A model generated the notes under the pieces. It was given only the letters and a program-made list of their open reading frames with translations, was not told where the DNA came from and ran no database searches. A program made the position numbers and the translations under genes. Below are positions 13,901 to 35,726 of a stretch of 64,000 bases of DNA, piece by piece. Positions within the stretch are counted from its first letter, which is position 1, and the number at the start of each line of letters is the position of its first letter. Origin of the DNA: Berghia stephanieae. Lineage: Eukaryota; Mollusca; Gastropoda; Nudibranchia; Aeolidiidae. The stretch is taken from the NCBI GenBank assembly GCA_034508935.3, contig CM067450.1, positions 4,822,256-4,886,255 of the forward strand, given 5' to 3'.

Positions 13901-15037
13901 ATCATAAGCTAAATTATAAATAACCAAGAACAAACAGGCAGAGGATTTACAGGAAAAAAAATATCCCCTGTCAAAAATACAATCACAAACCAAAGAAGCA
14001 GGATAGGCTAGTAAAGAGAAGAAGAAACGACATCACTATCGGATCGTACACCCATGCGAACATCATAGGTATATGACTCAAGGGTGATGCTCCCATCCAA
14101 CCACCCGGAACTGGCTACTTTTCCATATTTAGTCATTGACCCAGAAAATTGCAGCTCAATGCCACTATAAGGGCATTCCATCTGTATAAGCGGGATCTTC
14201 ATTAGGGTCCTCGTGCGGCCATGTGGTCTTACACTCGGTTTCGGATCAGAAGTCCTGGGTTCGAGTTTCACTCGGCGCAGAATTGAGTCCTTGGAAAAGG
14301 CTCTTTACTCACATTCTCTCACCGTACTCAAGTGTAAAATGAGTAAACTTGTCCGTTAACAGCAATATCTCTGTCGGAAAAAAATTGTAATATCGCCTGT
14401 CAAGTGTCATCTCTCGTTCTGTATATTTTGTGTTGCTGTTGGTCAGGGACCTTTTGTAAAGTGCTTTGAGCATGTTTAGTGGATATTGCGCTATATAAAA
14501 CCTCCAGTCTTCCATATTGCCCTACAGTTACGATGTTCACCAAATCTATTTCAGTTGATTTTTTTTGTGTTATTTTTTTCCAATCATTTTTTAGGCATGA
14601 CTGTATTGGTATCAGTGGATTGCTTAGAAACTCAATGACTATTTACAATTTGCATAGAAAGCACCTGTGAAAATCTTCATACAGTACAAAGTGATCAAAA
14701 ACTGTAATCCAAGGCTTTTAAGTTAGAAAAGACATTAACAAAAGTTTCTCGCATGCAAGTTAGGAAAAAATAATTTGAAATATATGAATCAATGGGGGTT
14801 TGGTTGATCTTGTTTGATACAAGTTTGAATTTTTATGTGTTTTTCCATTTTTTAATATTTGGGGGTTTTTTAAAACTTTTTGACAACATACTTAAGTTGT
14901 ATATAATATCTTTTTCTTCCAGCCACAACTTTGAACATTACTTTCTATTTTTCCACACATTACGAGAAGCGATGAAAAGTGACAGAATAGGAGAGCTGGA
15001 AAATAAGTTATCAAGGCAACAGAAGAAAGAGAAGTGA
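1060..15037 (+). CDS. QTRT2: Queuine tRNA-ribosyltransferase accessory subunit 2
   Basis: Non-catalytic partner of QTRT1 in the tRNA-guanine transglycosylase heterodimer, which swaps guanine 34 for queuine in tRNAs with GUN anticodons. Coding exons: 1060-1180, 1723-1804, 2816-2879, 3221-3325, 5273-5443, 7202-7301, 8339-8427, 9203-9303, 11411-11557, 13315-13440 and 14923-15037. All junctions are GT-AG and every phase agrees, giving about 406 codons; the human protein has about 415. Family landmarks in order are GRLGKI near the start, SLHD, AIQPDWLLALSDGD, GFLLEGF, KPRLM, then the zinc site CHCYTC followed by the HNFEHY histidine near the C-terminus. The ATG at 1060 is chosen because the family's N-terminal GRLGKI follows 16 codons later. 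The introns hold a hairpin, a 95-bp donor-containing array and many SINEs. No frameshift or stop is seen. Confidence 0.95.
1276..1440. mobile_element. Hairpin (fold-back) MITE in QTRT2 intron 1
   Basis: Two arms of about 80 bp are inverted copies of each other with small mismatches, meeting near 1358 at a short centre (TTAGTAGTACTAA). The outer ends are AAATATATAAAAATGC and its complement. It looks like a fold-back MITE; a transcribed copy would form one long hairpin RNA. No coding capacity. Confidence 0.8.
1855..1976. repeat. (CT)n and (CA)n microsatellites
   Basis: About 60 bp of CT dinucleotides, a short interruption, then CA dinucleotides, lying just after the donor of QTRT2 exon 2. Confidence 0.95.
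3293..3815 (+). repeat. 95-bp tandem array duplicating the end of QTRT2 exon 4 and its splice donor
   Basis: The unit starting GTTGCTGTATGGGGCAGAGG recurs at 3293, 3388, 3483, 3578, 3673 and 3768, a period of 95 bp. The first unit is the last part of exon 4. Each unit keeps ACTATG followed by the donor GTAGGT, so donors lie at 3326, 3421, 3516, 3611, 3706 and 3804. The last unit has three extra bases before the donor. Because 95 is not a multiple of three, use of a later donor changes the reading frame. The array is cut by a pogo-like element and a weak further unit follows at 4842-4900. Confidence 0.93.
3816..4841. mobile_element. Pogo/Tigger-like non-autonomous element inserted in the 95-bp array
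   Basis: The left end CAGTGCAACCTCAGGTCCCG and the right end, read inward as CAGTACAACCCCTGGATAGC, are terminal inverted repeats of the pogo type. Both sides carry the TA target duplication. The flanks rejoin as one 95-bp unit (CCTGG-TA-TTTCCTTA), so it landed in the array. The inside is non-coding and holds a G tract near 4380. Confidence 0.8.
5589..5660. repeat. (TA)n/(TG)n microsatellite
   Basis: Alternating TA and GT dinucleotides in QTRT2 intron 5. Confidence 0.9.
7664..7835 (-). mobile_element. SINE family A, 3' portion
   Basis: Read on the minus strand, the 3' end is the family tail TAAAGCGCTTTGAGC then GATATTGCACTATATAAAAG. It contains the CAGACAGAGACAATGCTG block seen in the full copies. 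The tRNA-like head is missing, so this copy is 5'-truncated. Confidence 0.8.
8085..8232. mobile_element. 148-bp pogo-like MITE
   Basis: Ends CAGTGGAGTCCTGATGAATC and, inverted, CAGTAGAATCCGCATAAAAT, both flanked by TA. It is non-coding and lies in QTRT2 intron 6. A 53-bp miniature with similar ends lies at 15457. Confidence 0.75.
8738..8962 (-). mobile_element. SINE family C (tRNA-derived)
   Basis: On the minus strand the head reads GTGGCTCAGCAGTACGATC (A-box-like) with GTTCGATCAC (B-box-like) downstream. The tail reads CTATGGGATGAATA then GGAATTTTATTTATTT. Related copies lie at 25609, 33117 and 60910. Confidence 0.8.
9527..10042 (-). mobile_element. SINE-like family B, full copy
   Basis: An interspersed element of about 510 bp. 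On the minus strand it runs from CTGGGTGGGG to GTAAAACCCTTAAAAACAAC. Flanks repeat TTCATTCTTT at about 9509 and 10044, a target-site duplication. It has no tRNA head that I can see and no lasting reading frame. It lies in QTRT2 intron 8. Confidence 0.85.
10836..11309 (-). mobile_element. SINE-like family B, full copy
   Basis: Same family and orientation, with a (TTTTG)n stretch at its 3' tail. Flanks carry TAGGTCACATTT and TAGGTCAGATTT, consistent with a target duplication that has since changed at one base. Confidence 0.85.
11649..11940 (+). mobile_element. SINE family A, full-length tRNA-derived copy
   Basis: The head GCGGCTATTTGGTCTTGTGG with GGTTCGAAAC downstream resembles the A and B boxes of a pol III promoter. 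The body has the CCGTTAACAGCG block, and the tail reads TAAAGCGCTTTGAGCAC then CCCTATATAAAAGCTC. It lies in QTRT2 intron 9. Confidence 0.88.
11947..12840 (-). mobile_element. SINE-like family B, older copy split by a younger one
   Basis: Two halves (11947-12140 and 12653-12840) match the two parts of family B and are more diverged than other copies. Between them sits a younger copy of the same family. The outer flanks of that insert share GGATACACTCA. Confidence 0.8.
12141..12652 (-). mobile_element. SINE-like family B, younger nested copy
   Basis: A near-consensus copy with a GTTTGTTTGTTG tail, inserted into an older copy of its own family with GGATACACTCA repeated on both sides. Confidence 0.85.
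13607..13668 (+). mobile_element. SINE family A tail fragment
   Basis: Only the 3' tail remains (TGTAAAGCCCTTCTGAGCAC then GATATTGCGCTATATAAAAG). It lies in QTRT2 intron 10. Confidence 0.8.
13795..13990 (-). mobile_element. Diverged SINE-like family B relative
   Basis: Shares the order of family B blocks (GAGGTTATATGAG, a GTACAAATGTCAATTAAAAT stretch, GATTTACAGGAAAAAAAATATC) but is strongly diverged. Probably an old copy or a sister family. Confidence 0.55.
14213..14507 (+). mobile_element. SINE family A, full-length copy
   Basis: tRNA-like head GTGCGGCCATGTGGTCTTAC with GGTTCGAGTTTC, the CCGTTAACAGCA block, and the tail AAAGTGCTTTGAGCATG then GATATTGCGCTATATAAAAC. It lies in the last intron of QTRT2. 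Confidence 0.88.
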
Positions 15038-15080
15038 TAAAAATGATTTTATACAAGGCTGGAGGAGAATATATACGATC

Positions 15081-15086
15081 AATAAA
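15081..15086 (+). terminator. Poly(A) signal of QTRT2
   Basis: AATAAA lies 44 bases after the stop codon. The duplicated block starts at the same spot (GATCAATAAAAATCTG at 15078), so a second, gene-less copy of this signal is present at about 50083. Confidence 0.75.
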
Positions 15087-15974
15087 AATCTGTTTAAAAA
15101 AAAAAACACCCAAACTCATGCTGTTTTTTTTTTTTTACTTATTACATTTTATATAAAAAGATGTCTTCTTCAAGTCAACACCTTGGGACAGTACCGTCAA
15201 CTGGGGCTACTTAGGCCACCTGGCATAACTTAGGCCACTTACTGAAAACAAGATTGCTTATTTTAAAAGATAAATTACATGAGCTTTTATCTTTTAAATA
15301 ATTAGAACCCAATAGATCTAATCAGCACTCATGAATTTAACATTTTAAAAAGCAACCTTTTTTATTCTACAAAGTGGCCGAAGTAAGCCCGGTTGACGGT
15401 GTACATTTTTTTTGGACTGAAAGTGAGTTCAACTCTTTCTGTAAGAATCTAAATACAGTAGAATCTTGATAAAGTCAAAAAGAGTGTTGACTGTATGCAG
15501 ATTCCACTGTATACTGGCTTTATCCATTTTGGAATAAAGTTTGCTATTTCTATCTCTGAAAATATTTCAGGCTGAAGTACTGCAAAGCGTGATTAAGAGC
15601 CAAATTTCAGATCAATTTGTCCCAATTGCTGAAAAACAAACTTGATTTAGAAGTGCTTTCTGGAGTACTATCGTCTACTGGCAATGTAGATATTTTTCAA
15701 GCGGTTCGAGCCCCACTTCAGGCACTTTCAGTTTTTTCCTTGGGCAAGATTATTAACCCCCAATTTGCTCACTTGGATAACATGGGTGATTCCTGTTGAC
15801 ATCAGACATCTTGTTTGATGAATTACTATATTCCTTCGTGGAATGCCTAGGCGACGATATTTTATGATTTTGTGCTGAAAAGGCATAATTAGATTATTAT
15901 TACTCTTCCTAAACAAATCCTTGTTGTCTGTCTTAAAACAGAATCTTCAAGGACTTGAATTCAGTGTTTTGTTT
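15087..15974. other. Non-coding stretch inside the duplication
   Basis: AT-rich sequence after QTRT2. A frame at 15570-15800, after a possible acceptor, is open in copy 2 but has a stop in copy 1, and it resembles nothing I know. The only recognisable item is the 53-bp MITE at 15457. Confidence 0.6.
15457..15509. mobile_element. 53-bp miniature with pogo-like inverted ends
   Basis: Begins CAGTAGAATCTTGATAAAGT and ends with its imperfect inverse (GACTGTATGCAGATTCCACTG), flanked by TA on both sides. The same miniature is at 50457-50510 in copy 2. Confidence 0.65.
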
Positions 15975-16490
15975 TGTTTTGAAGGGTTTTACGGCGCTTG
16001 CAACACATTTATGTCATATCAGCGCCAGTAAAAAGGAAGAAAATGGGATAGTCGATAGTTCTAGAATTACAATTAAAGCACCCAAGAGAAAGTAAGATAA
16101 AGGGGAATTGGGAACAAATAGGGATCAGATGTAGATTCCAAGAGCATACCATCAATGTACTTAGTCTGATATCACCTATAAGTCTCATCCGGACACAAGC
16201 ACAAGATCCAACAAAGAGGAATACACTCAAATGCTAACATATAACATTGAAGATAAATATAATAATACATAACAGAGAGATGATTTACAAGGAAAAAAAT
16301 ATCTCCCAAAACAATAACTATGCATTTGACTGTTTCCCTCCCAGCCAGGAGTCCGGCCAGGGCCAGGACAAAACCAAGTAATCTCATTCCAAGACAAAGA
16401 CAGAAAGCATGTTGGAAAACAGATATAAGGAGATAGAAGACACAGTATGTACCTCCCTGCCTACTATGGGAGGTAAGGATCCCCACCCAG
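15975..16490 (-). mobile_element. SINE-like family B, present in both duplicate copies
   Basis: Full copy with a (TTTTG)n tail. The target-site duplication GAATTCAGTGTT lies on both sides (about 15957 and 16491). The equivalent is 50985-51507, so this insertion is older than the split of the two copies. Confidence 0.9.
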
Positions 16491-16835
16491 GAATTCAGTG
16501 TTGTATTGGTTCCAGGTGGAAAACCTCTATCACAATACCCATCACTGCCTATAGCCAGATATCCATTTGCACACAATTTGAGATCGGCAATGTGTGAAGC
16601 ATTGCTTACCCAAGGCCACAATGCTGAAGATGAAAGTCGATATCATGATCAACCATCCACCCTTCACGTATCATGCCGAATTTCACGAGATTTTGTAAGC
16701 AAGATTAGTCATGTGTACCAAATCTCTTTGCTCCTCATAATGTACATATACAGGGAGCGATTTATTGAAACAATAGTTGTTATTTCCAGCCAACAAATTT
16801 TTGAAACATTATTTTAAAAAGTTTAAAGTAATTAT

Positions 16836-17334
16836 TTTAGGTTATATCAGCGCCAGTAAAAAGGAAGAAAATGGGATAGTAAAAAGTTATAGAATTACAA
16901 TTAAAGCACCCAAGAAAAAGTAAGACATAGGGGAACTGGGAACAAATAGGGATCAGATGTAGATTCCAAGAGCACACCACCAATGTACTTAGTTTGAGAT
17001 CACCTAAAAGTCTCATCCAGACACAAGCACAGGTCCCAACTAAGAGGAATACACTCAAATGTTTACCAATCATATAATATAATATGTAAACTCAACATAA
17101 TACAATGCATAACAGAGAGATGATTTACAAGGAAAAAAATATCATCTCCCAAAACTATAACTATACATTCGACTGTTTCCTTCCCAGCCAAGGAGCTCCG
17201 GCAAGGATCAGGACAAAACTAAGTAATCTCATTCCAAGACAATGACAGGAAACAATTGGGAAACGGGTCTGGGGGGATAGAAGACACAGCATGTACCTCC
17301 CTGCCCACTATGGGAGGTCAGGATCCCCACCCAG
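16836..17334 (-). mobile_element. SINE-like family B, only in duplicate copy 1
   Basis: Flanked by AAAGTAATTAT on both sides. Copy 2 has the uninterrupted site near 53010 (AAGCTTAAATTAAAGTC). The 3' tail block with GCGCTTGCAACACA is missing, so this copy lacks the usual end. Confidence 0.88.
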
Positions 17335-17673
17335 AAAGTAATTATAAAAGTCAGGTTTTTAAGAGTGTTAAGAAATGTTATTCTGTATTCAGTGAGGAGT
17401 ACAGTACTTGCTGGATTCTCGCAGGCTGAATTCCAGTACTCTGGAACTGAGTGACCAAATATAACATGAGCATCAGCTTTCGGCATGCTCTGGTTTTTTG
17501 GCTTCTCTAAATGGTGTGCTAGAATCCATTGAGTACTGTAGTTGACAATTTTAAAATCACTATATAATTTTTTGATGGACATTGAAATGGTCAACAAAAT
17601 AATGATGATTGAAGAACTTTCAGTGAATTGTGAAAATACATTTGCCACAACACTTATGGTTTATATATTACAT

Positions 17674-17675
<2 letters not shown>

Positions 17676-17753
<78 letters not shown>

Positions 17754-17776
17754 TATATTGGGGGGGGGGGGGGGGA
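17676..17776. repeat. (AT)n followed by a G tract
   Basis: About 75 bp of AT dinucleotides, then GTTTATATT and 15 G. The same arrangement is at 53358-53476 in copy 2. Confidence 0.95.
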
Positions 17777-18043
17777 GGATGGATTTGCAGATAATAACTG
17801 AAGAATTGAGAAAACAAGTATAGAATTTGTATAAATATCAAGCTACTCGACAAAATAAAAATGATTTGACTAACACTTATAGGTAATGGAGAAAATGCAT
17901 TTTCTTGAACACTTGTAAACTATGCCATTTGGAGGTATACAATTTATTTTTATTCAGCTAGAGAGGTTTTGACAAATTGAAAGCATTTTCACAATTATAT
18001 TTTGAAAGAAAAGGCTTCCATTTCTCAAAAATTGTTTGAACTA

Positions 18044-18667
18044 CAGTGCAACCTCGATATAACGACATCGTCGGGACCGGGAAAACGTGTCGTTATAGAG
18101 GGATGTCGTTACAGAGAGGTTTCCTATGTGTGTATATCAGGAGGTGTTTTGGGTCTTGTGTAGTGAATGTATACTTTTTCATTTTCCCTCTGTAGTTTAT
18201 CCGGGCTTGGGACCGGCAATGAATGGAGAGTGGACAAAGGATTTATAAACAGTCCAGTGTTGACCTGTCACAGGCATTCATTGGGTGAAAGGCGAGCCTT
18301 CTGATTTGTGAAAGGCGAGCCTTCTGATTGGCTGCGGTGTTGTACAAATGTGACTATTGATTGGCTGAAAAAGAAGCGTTTTCATTGGCTACAATAAGAA
18401 CTAGCTCTGGGCTTATTACGAGTAGACAACATACATAGAATGGAAGATACCACTTGTAATAGTTACGAACAATTTCATGGTAGACAAACACCTTCAAGGT
18501 TTGTCGGACCAGAAATGTCGTTATACAGGGGTTTTGCTGAAATTTACGTCGCTATAGAGGGGTTTTTATTACTAATGATATATAGTAAAATAAAATGGGA
18601 CCTGAGTACCATGTCGTTATACAGGGAATGTCGCTATAACGGATGTCGTTACATCGGGGTTGCACTG
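18044..18667. mobile_element. Pogo/Tigger-like MITE, only in duplicate copy 1
   Basis: Terminal inverted repeats CAGTGCAACCTCGATATAAC and, inverted, CAGTGCAACCCCGATGTAAC, with TA on both sides. Copy 2 has the empty site GAACTAATTAAG at about 53776. Inside are several ATTGG (CCAAT-type) motifs. A near-identical element with one internal direct repeat fewer lies at 35128-35726. Confidence 0.93.
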
Positions 18668-19598
18668 TAATAAAGTCTGATGTGTACTGTCATGTCAGCT
18701 GCTCGGGAAAATTGAGCAATTAAAACAATATATTTATATATAACTGTATAGTGTAAGCAACATCTACTTTGTCAACAAAATAATAATGATTGAAAAACAC
18801 TTTTGGTGAAATTAGAGAATGTCATCACTACTTTGCTAGTAGCTTCAGCACTTTGATTTAACATATAGAGCTGAGAGTGAGAGAAGAAACAGCAAAAATT
18901 ACAAGATCTTGTTGTGGCTTATTATTTTTATAAAAATGTAATGTGTAAGTGTAAGATCTTTTACCTTCATTAAATTCACAGGCCTTATTAAATAAACCTC
19001 AAATTTGTTTTCTTCGTTGGGATTTCAATAATGGACAAACGTTAGGGATAAAACCAAGATTTAATAATATCCTCCTTTGTAATTTCTTAAATTGCCAAAA
19101 AAAAATATGGAGATTCACGTGCAAGTCATTATGATAAAGCATTACATTAAAATGTAATTTTTTTAAAACCAAAAACATTATTACACTTACACACACACAC
19201 AAATATGTCTCAAAACCTATAAAACACAATAACAAAAACAATGTAACCATCATTAATATCATCACCGTAAAATTCAGTTACAGCAGTAAAATTCAGTCTT
19301 TAATGCAACACTTAGAAACGTCTGCTTCTAATGAATGTCGTCACTAATACGAATTAGCAAAACCTCAATCTGGGTTTTCAAAACATGCCTTTGCCTTCAA
19401 CATGGGATATAACATAGGACATAAACACAAAAGTACATATTGGTTGGAGAAAAAGATAAAGGGAGTACATTTGACTCATAAATAAGGGAACAACACAAAA
19501 CAAACGACGTCTCGGCCTTTGGCCTTTTTTAAGTAAACACGAAATATATCTATTGACTCATTTAGGCACCTCTGGTTTTTGGTATATATTGGTTCCAT

Positions 19599-28096
<8,498 letters not shown>

Positions 28097-28586
28097 GAAG
28101 AAGACAACCAAACAATGTATTGCACCCAGTCCCATTTCGCTATCGACTACGACTACAGCCACAGCAATAAACTCCAAATCAGAATTGACCTGTACTACTC
28201 AATCTTCTGGTAACTCTACACATTAGTTATCTCGGTCCAATAAAATCTGATAAACTAAGCATCAGATCGGCGCACAGAACTTTCTAGCAGTCTTTCTAGA
28301 TAGTATCTACTTTCTACTTTCTCGAAGTTTTTCTAGCAGACACCAACCCGCGGGCCTGTTTTGTACGTTTTACTTCCAGGTGAAGGGAAGTGTTTCAATG
28401 TGATTAAATTGTTAAGAATCAGTGATGCAATGCGGGATTGTCAGGTAGTTTTTCGGGCATTAAGAACAAAGTATTCAAAAAGTAAATCATTCAGCCAAAT
28501 TTGTTTCTTTCAAGACTGCATAACATTTTATGTTGGAGGAGAGAGATACCCCAATCCTTTTAATTCTTATCTTTCACTTCGCTTGT

Positions 28587-28645
28587 AAAGCGCTTTGAGC
28601 ACATTTAGTGGATATTGCGCTAAATAAAAAGCTCAATTAAAAGGG
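28587..28645 (+). mobile_element. SINE family A tail fragment
   Basis: TGTAAAGCGCTTTGAGCACA then GATATTGCGCTAAATAAAAA; the head is absent. It lies upstream of HMCES copy 1 and is shared with copy 2 at 63889-63945. Confidence 0.8.
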
Positions 28646-28700
28646 GAAAAAAGCTCAATAAGTGGTGTCATGACATCAACGGCATAGTGGATAAGAGCGA

Positions 28701-29349
28701 ACACAATGAGATACAAGAAATAATGATCTTTGAATCCCAGGTTCGATTGTGTCCTTGGTAGCAATAAGGATATCATTTTGGTTCGAGCCCCGCGTCGCCT
28801 CTTCAGCTCCACCAGATTTTTAACAATCATAAAGTGGAATAGAAGTAGCGGCTTAAATTTGAATAGACAAATGGTGTGGATGTTTCGGGTTCCCCCCCTT
28901 TGTTAACAAAACACAATGAATTAGACACTAAAGACAATTTAAACCCGTCCACATTATTGTACTGGTAAATTAAATTGAAGCTTTTATTCTATATGTTTAT
29001 ATTTATATGATCATACGGAATACGGCCATCTAAATCCAATGTGGCAAACCATACTAGATTTACCTGTGGGGGTGGGTGAGGACTAAGTTGTGGACCAAGG
29101 TTCACATTATTTTTAAAAACTTTAGGCTTGTATTTTTAAATTGGTACCGATTGCACAACATTTCAATGAGTCATCTTTATAAATATTGTTTATTAGGCAT
29201 TAGGCCGTCGGTTCCAATCACACAGGTACAGGACAAAGAGTGAAAGTGTGTTTAAGTGTAGGCTCAGATACCTACAATAGATAATTTTTAATTTTAACTT
29301 CCACAACTCGTTATACTTGTTATTGTGCATACAACTGAAGTGTATATGA
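28701..29349. other. Spacer before the small membrane-protein gene
   Basis: Unique AT-rich sequence with no family recognised. It should include the promoter and 5' UTR of the gene that starts at 29350. Confidence 0.4.
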
Positions 29350-32433
<3,084 letters not shown>

Positions 32434-33116
32434 CTTCGTTTCCACTTTCTCTTTGGCTTGGGCTCCCAACTCTTGTGTGGACCCATCCTTTTCTTTCCTT
32501 GCACTGCAATTTAATTTACGATGACGGTATTGATGGTGATTGTGATCAAAATCATAATAATCTATTTGTTCAATCTTTAAATCTAACGTTGTTCGGATAT
32601 ATCTTCTCTCAGGAACTGGTCCGTGCATAGCACTACACTCCAGCATGGTTTCCTCCAACTCATTCAAATGTCCCAATTTTTTCCTTATTATTCTTTGTTA
32701 TCATTCCATTCCTTCCTTGAACTAATGTTTACCTCGACCACAGTTTCCTCGAACTAATTTCACCCAGTCAACATAAAAATTAAAAAATAATTAATTACAG
32801 GTTGTTTTTTTTTATGCGACTGGTGATTTCGGCCACAGATGATTTACTGTGAAACTGACAGTTACGTTTGTGTGAATCATATCTAGATATGCGTACACTC
32901 ACACACTTCATCGTCGTTTCGCATAACCGACACCGTTCTGTTGATTCTTATCACTTCGCTATTCATTTTAATTTCAATGCAACACGCCATAATTTACTAA
33001 TGGTTGGCTATGACGTTAATGAATGTTTTGATATGGCAACTCCTCCCCACCCACCTCCTTTTAACATGTCATGTTATACTTATATCTCCCTCAAAATACA
33101 ACATAAAGCAAATAAA
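32434..33116. other. Non-coding stretch with pieces of a pogo-like MITE
   Basis: The block CTGGTCCGTGCAT at 32617 also occurs inside the pogo-like element at 4690, and TTTCCTCGAACT motifs recur at 32745 and 33414. This suggests a decayed relative of the 3816 element that spans to 33572. No gene is seen. Confidence 0.4.
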
Positions 33117-33300
33117 TAATAAAATTCCCTCTGTTCATCCTCAAGTGGAGCTTTGTCTTAGGATCTCTTCCAAGGGCAGGCTGGAATGACCCATGTGTCA
33201 GTGTCAGCAGCAGATTGAGCGAGGTATAGGTGGCTTGCTGAAGGTCACATAACGCAGTGAATATTAGAACTAGGAAACTTTGAGGTACGAAGAAAAGATC
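33117..33300 (-). mobile_element. SINE family C, diverged copy
   Basis: Plus-strand tail TAAAATTCCCTCTGTTCATCC and the GGCTTGCTGAAGGTCACATA block match the 8738 and 25609 copies; the head end merges into a C tract. Confidence 0.75.
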
Positions 33301-33304
33301 ATAC

Positions 33305-33342
33305 TCCCCCCCCCCCCCCCCCACCCCCCGTCTCTCTCTCTC

Positions 33343-33390
<48 letters not shown>
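33305..33390. repeat. C tract and (CT)n microsatellite
   Basis: A run of C with one A, then CT dinucleotides for about 60 bp. Confidence 0.95.
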
Positions 33391-33394
<4 letters not shown>

Positions 33395-33410
33395 AAGCTG
33401 TTTTGACAAG

Positions 33411-33572
33411 AAACGGTTTCCTCGAACTTTTTTTTTTGCATGTCCTGAGGAGTTCGAGGAAACCGCGCTTGAGTGTATAATGTATTCACGAGTCTCACCA
33501 CATCCCTGGAATAATGACAATGACAGAATTTTCCAGTCCCGGGCCATGTCATTATCCACGAGTTGCACTGTA
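33411..33572. mobile_element. Right end of a pogo-like MITE with an internal hairpin
   Basis: CGGTTTCCTCGAAC at 33411 is inverted at 33451 (GTTCGAGGAAACCG). The stretch CAGAATTTTCCAGTCCCGGG up to the terminal GTTGCACTG before TA matches the right end of the 3816-4841 element. Confidence 0.6.
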
Positions 33573-33884
33573 TTAATTCACAATCCTGTTGTTCTTCAAT
33601 AACTAAAATAGGAATTCAAACGCATTCATTGACCCATGAATACTTCTTTGTGAACCCAGCTATGTCAAATAAAGGTAGAATTTACTGGATTTTATCAGAA
33701 TTCATTAATCGATTATATACCCTTTTGACAAAGCTGTGTCCTTTATGTTGCTATCAAAAACTGCAAGCATGAATCATAATTTTAATCTTAAATAAAACTA
33801 ACTTTTGTTTATTGATGATGATGAAAGTGAAGGGGTAAAAAAATTTATTTATGTGGAAATATCATCATCGTCAACACCATCTTT

Positions 33885-33887
33885 ATT

Positions 33888-33955
<68 letters not shown>

Positions 33956-34102
33956 CATTATTACTACTGTTATTGTTGTTTAAATTATCATCTTCATCAT
34001 TAACAACAACATCATCATGAAAATGTTCAAATTAGGTAATCACCATGTTCTTTTGTTGGTTATATTGGGTAATTCTAACTACCTCATTTTCATTTTGTCA
34101 CA

Positions 34103-34185
<83 letters not shown>
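33885..34185. repeat. (TTA)n and (TA)n microsatellites
   Basis: About 75 bp of ATT triplets (33890-33960) and about 80 bp of TA dinucleotides (34107-34182) with short unique sequence between. Confidence 0.95.
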
Positions 34186-34791
34186 AAAATGTATCAAGTA
34201 TGCAATATAATTGTAATATTCATATTTAATGAAACTGTGAGACACGTCAATTTTTATGTATAATATATAGTACCCGTATTTAATTCCTATGTCGGTGAAA
34301 AGCCTAACAGGGCTTACTGATACTGATATATTTAAATTAGATTTTATGTAGAAAATTATATACGTACATTATTGTTTTTTTAAATTATTATTTTTATATT
34401 TTGTTGCCATTGTTCCAGTTGTTATAATTATACTTGAAATGTTTACCAAGTAAAGACTTAAAAAATTATCTTTTGAGATAAATAAAAGCGTTATACATAT
34501 TTACTAACATTGTTGTTGTTGTTCTATATTCTATTATTAGTTATTATTATTATTATTATTGTATTTAAATTATTATTATTATTATTATTATTATCATTAT
34601 AATAGGTAGGTATCTTCACCTTCGCGTAGAGTTTCTTATTTCGGTGAAGGAAGGTTTGGGGATTTTTATTAAGAAGGAACTTTGTTTGTTTGTTTTGTTC
34701 TTGCTTCACCTTAAGAACCGGGCTCTTAATTAGGTGAAAGGTTTTGGGTCACAATGTAAAGGTGAAAGACGCGGCGTGTGCTCTATCTTTT

Positions 34792-34823
<32 letters not shown>

Positions 34824-34959
34824 GCCACTCGGTTTTTAGCACAGCTTACGGTCGCAAAATTAGGTCAAATTTTCTGATTTGCATTGCAACCGCAAAACTT
34901 CATGTTTTGCAAATTTTTGACAAATTCTTTTGCTTGATTTGGGATTCATGGCAAGTAAC

Positions 34960-35125
34960 TGTTATGTGCCTTCCCTCACGCACAGCTTGTGCACGCCGTT
35001 ATATGTTTTCAACCATCAGCTCTGCCGATGTTGAAAGGAGTTTTTCTCTGTACAATATGATTTTAAGTGATCGAAGGAGACGTTTGTGAGCCACGCAACC
35101 CTGAAAGCTTTGATTTTTCTTTATA
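34960..35125 (+). pseudogene. hAT transposase C-terminal fragment
   Basis: The frame reads FSTISSADVERSFSLYNMIL then SDRRRRL, the typical hAT C-terminal dimerisation motif. The continuing motif ATLKALIFL appears in another frame, so this remnant carries a frameshift. No catalytic core is present nearby. A pogo-like MITE begins two bases after it. Confidence 0.75.
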
Positions 35126-35127
35126 TA

Positions 35128-35726
35128 CAGTGCAACCTCGATATAACGACATCGTCGGGACCGGGAAAACGTGTCGTTATAGAGGGATGTCGTTACAGAG
35201 AGTTTTCCTCTGTGTGTATATCAGGAGGTGTTTTGGGTCTTGTGTAGTGAATGTATACTTTTTCATTTTCCCTCTGTAGTTTATCCGGCTTGGGACCGGC
35301 AATGAATGGAGAGTGGACAAAGAATTTATAAACAGTCCAGTGTTGACCTGTCACAGGCATTCATTGGGTGAAAGGCGAGCCTTCTGATTGGCTGCAGTTT
35401 TGTACAAATGTGACTATTGATTGGCTGAAAAAGAAGCGTTTTCATTGGCTACAATAAGAACTAGCTCTGGGCTTATTACGAGTAGACAACATACATAGAA
35501 TGGAAGATACCACTTGTAATAGTTACGAACAATTTCATGGTAGACAAACACCTTCAAGGTTTGTCGGACCAGAAATGTCGTTATACAGGGATTTTGCTGA
35601 AATGTACGTCGCTATAGAGGGTTTTTATTACTAATGATATATAGTAAAATAAAATGGGACCTGAGTACCATGTCGTTATACAGGGAATGTCGCTATAACG
35701 GATGTCGTTACATCGGGGTTGCACTG
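35128..35726. mobile_element. Pogo/Tigger-like MITE, second copy
   Basis: Nearly identical to 18044-18667, with the same ends and TA on both sides. It lacks one internal direct repeat (about 25 bp). Such low divergence suggests recent activity. Confidence 0.93.

Noticed and set aside
15570-15799. Possible exon after TTTCAG at about 15570, repeated at 50572
   Set aside because: The frame that follows the acceptor has a stop in copy 1 but not in copy 2, and no similarity or partner exon is seen.
17542-17823. Frames across AT and GA dinucleotide tracts (also 34045, 35950, 53269, 58184)
   Set aside because: Tyr-Ile or Arg-Glu runs come from dinucleotide repeats. No conserved sequence flanks them.
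28361-28588. Plus-strand frame of 75 codons upstream of HMCES, repeated at 63665
   Set aside because: It ends in a family A SINE tail and differs by amino-acid changes without pattern. No domain is seen.
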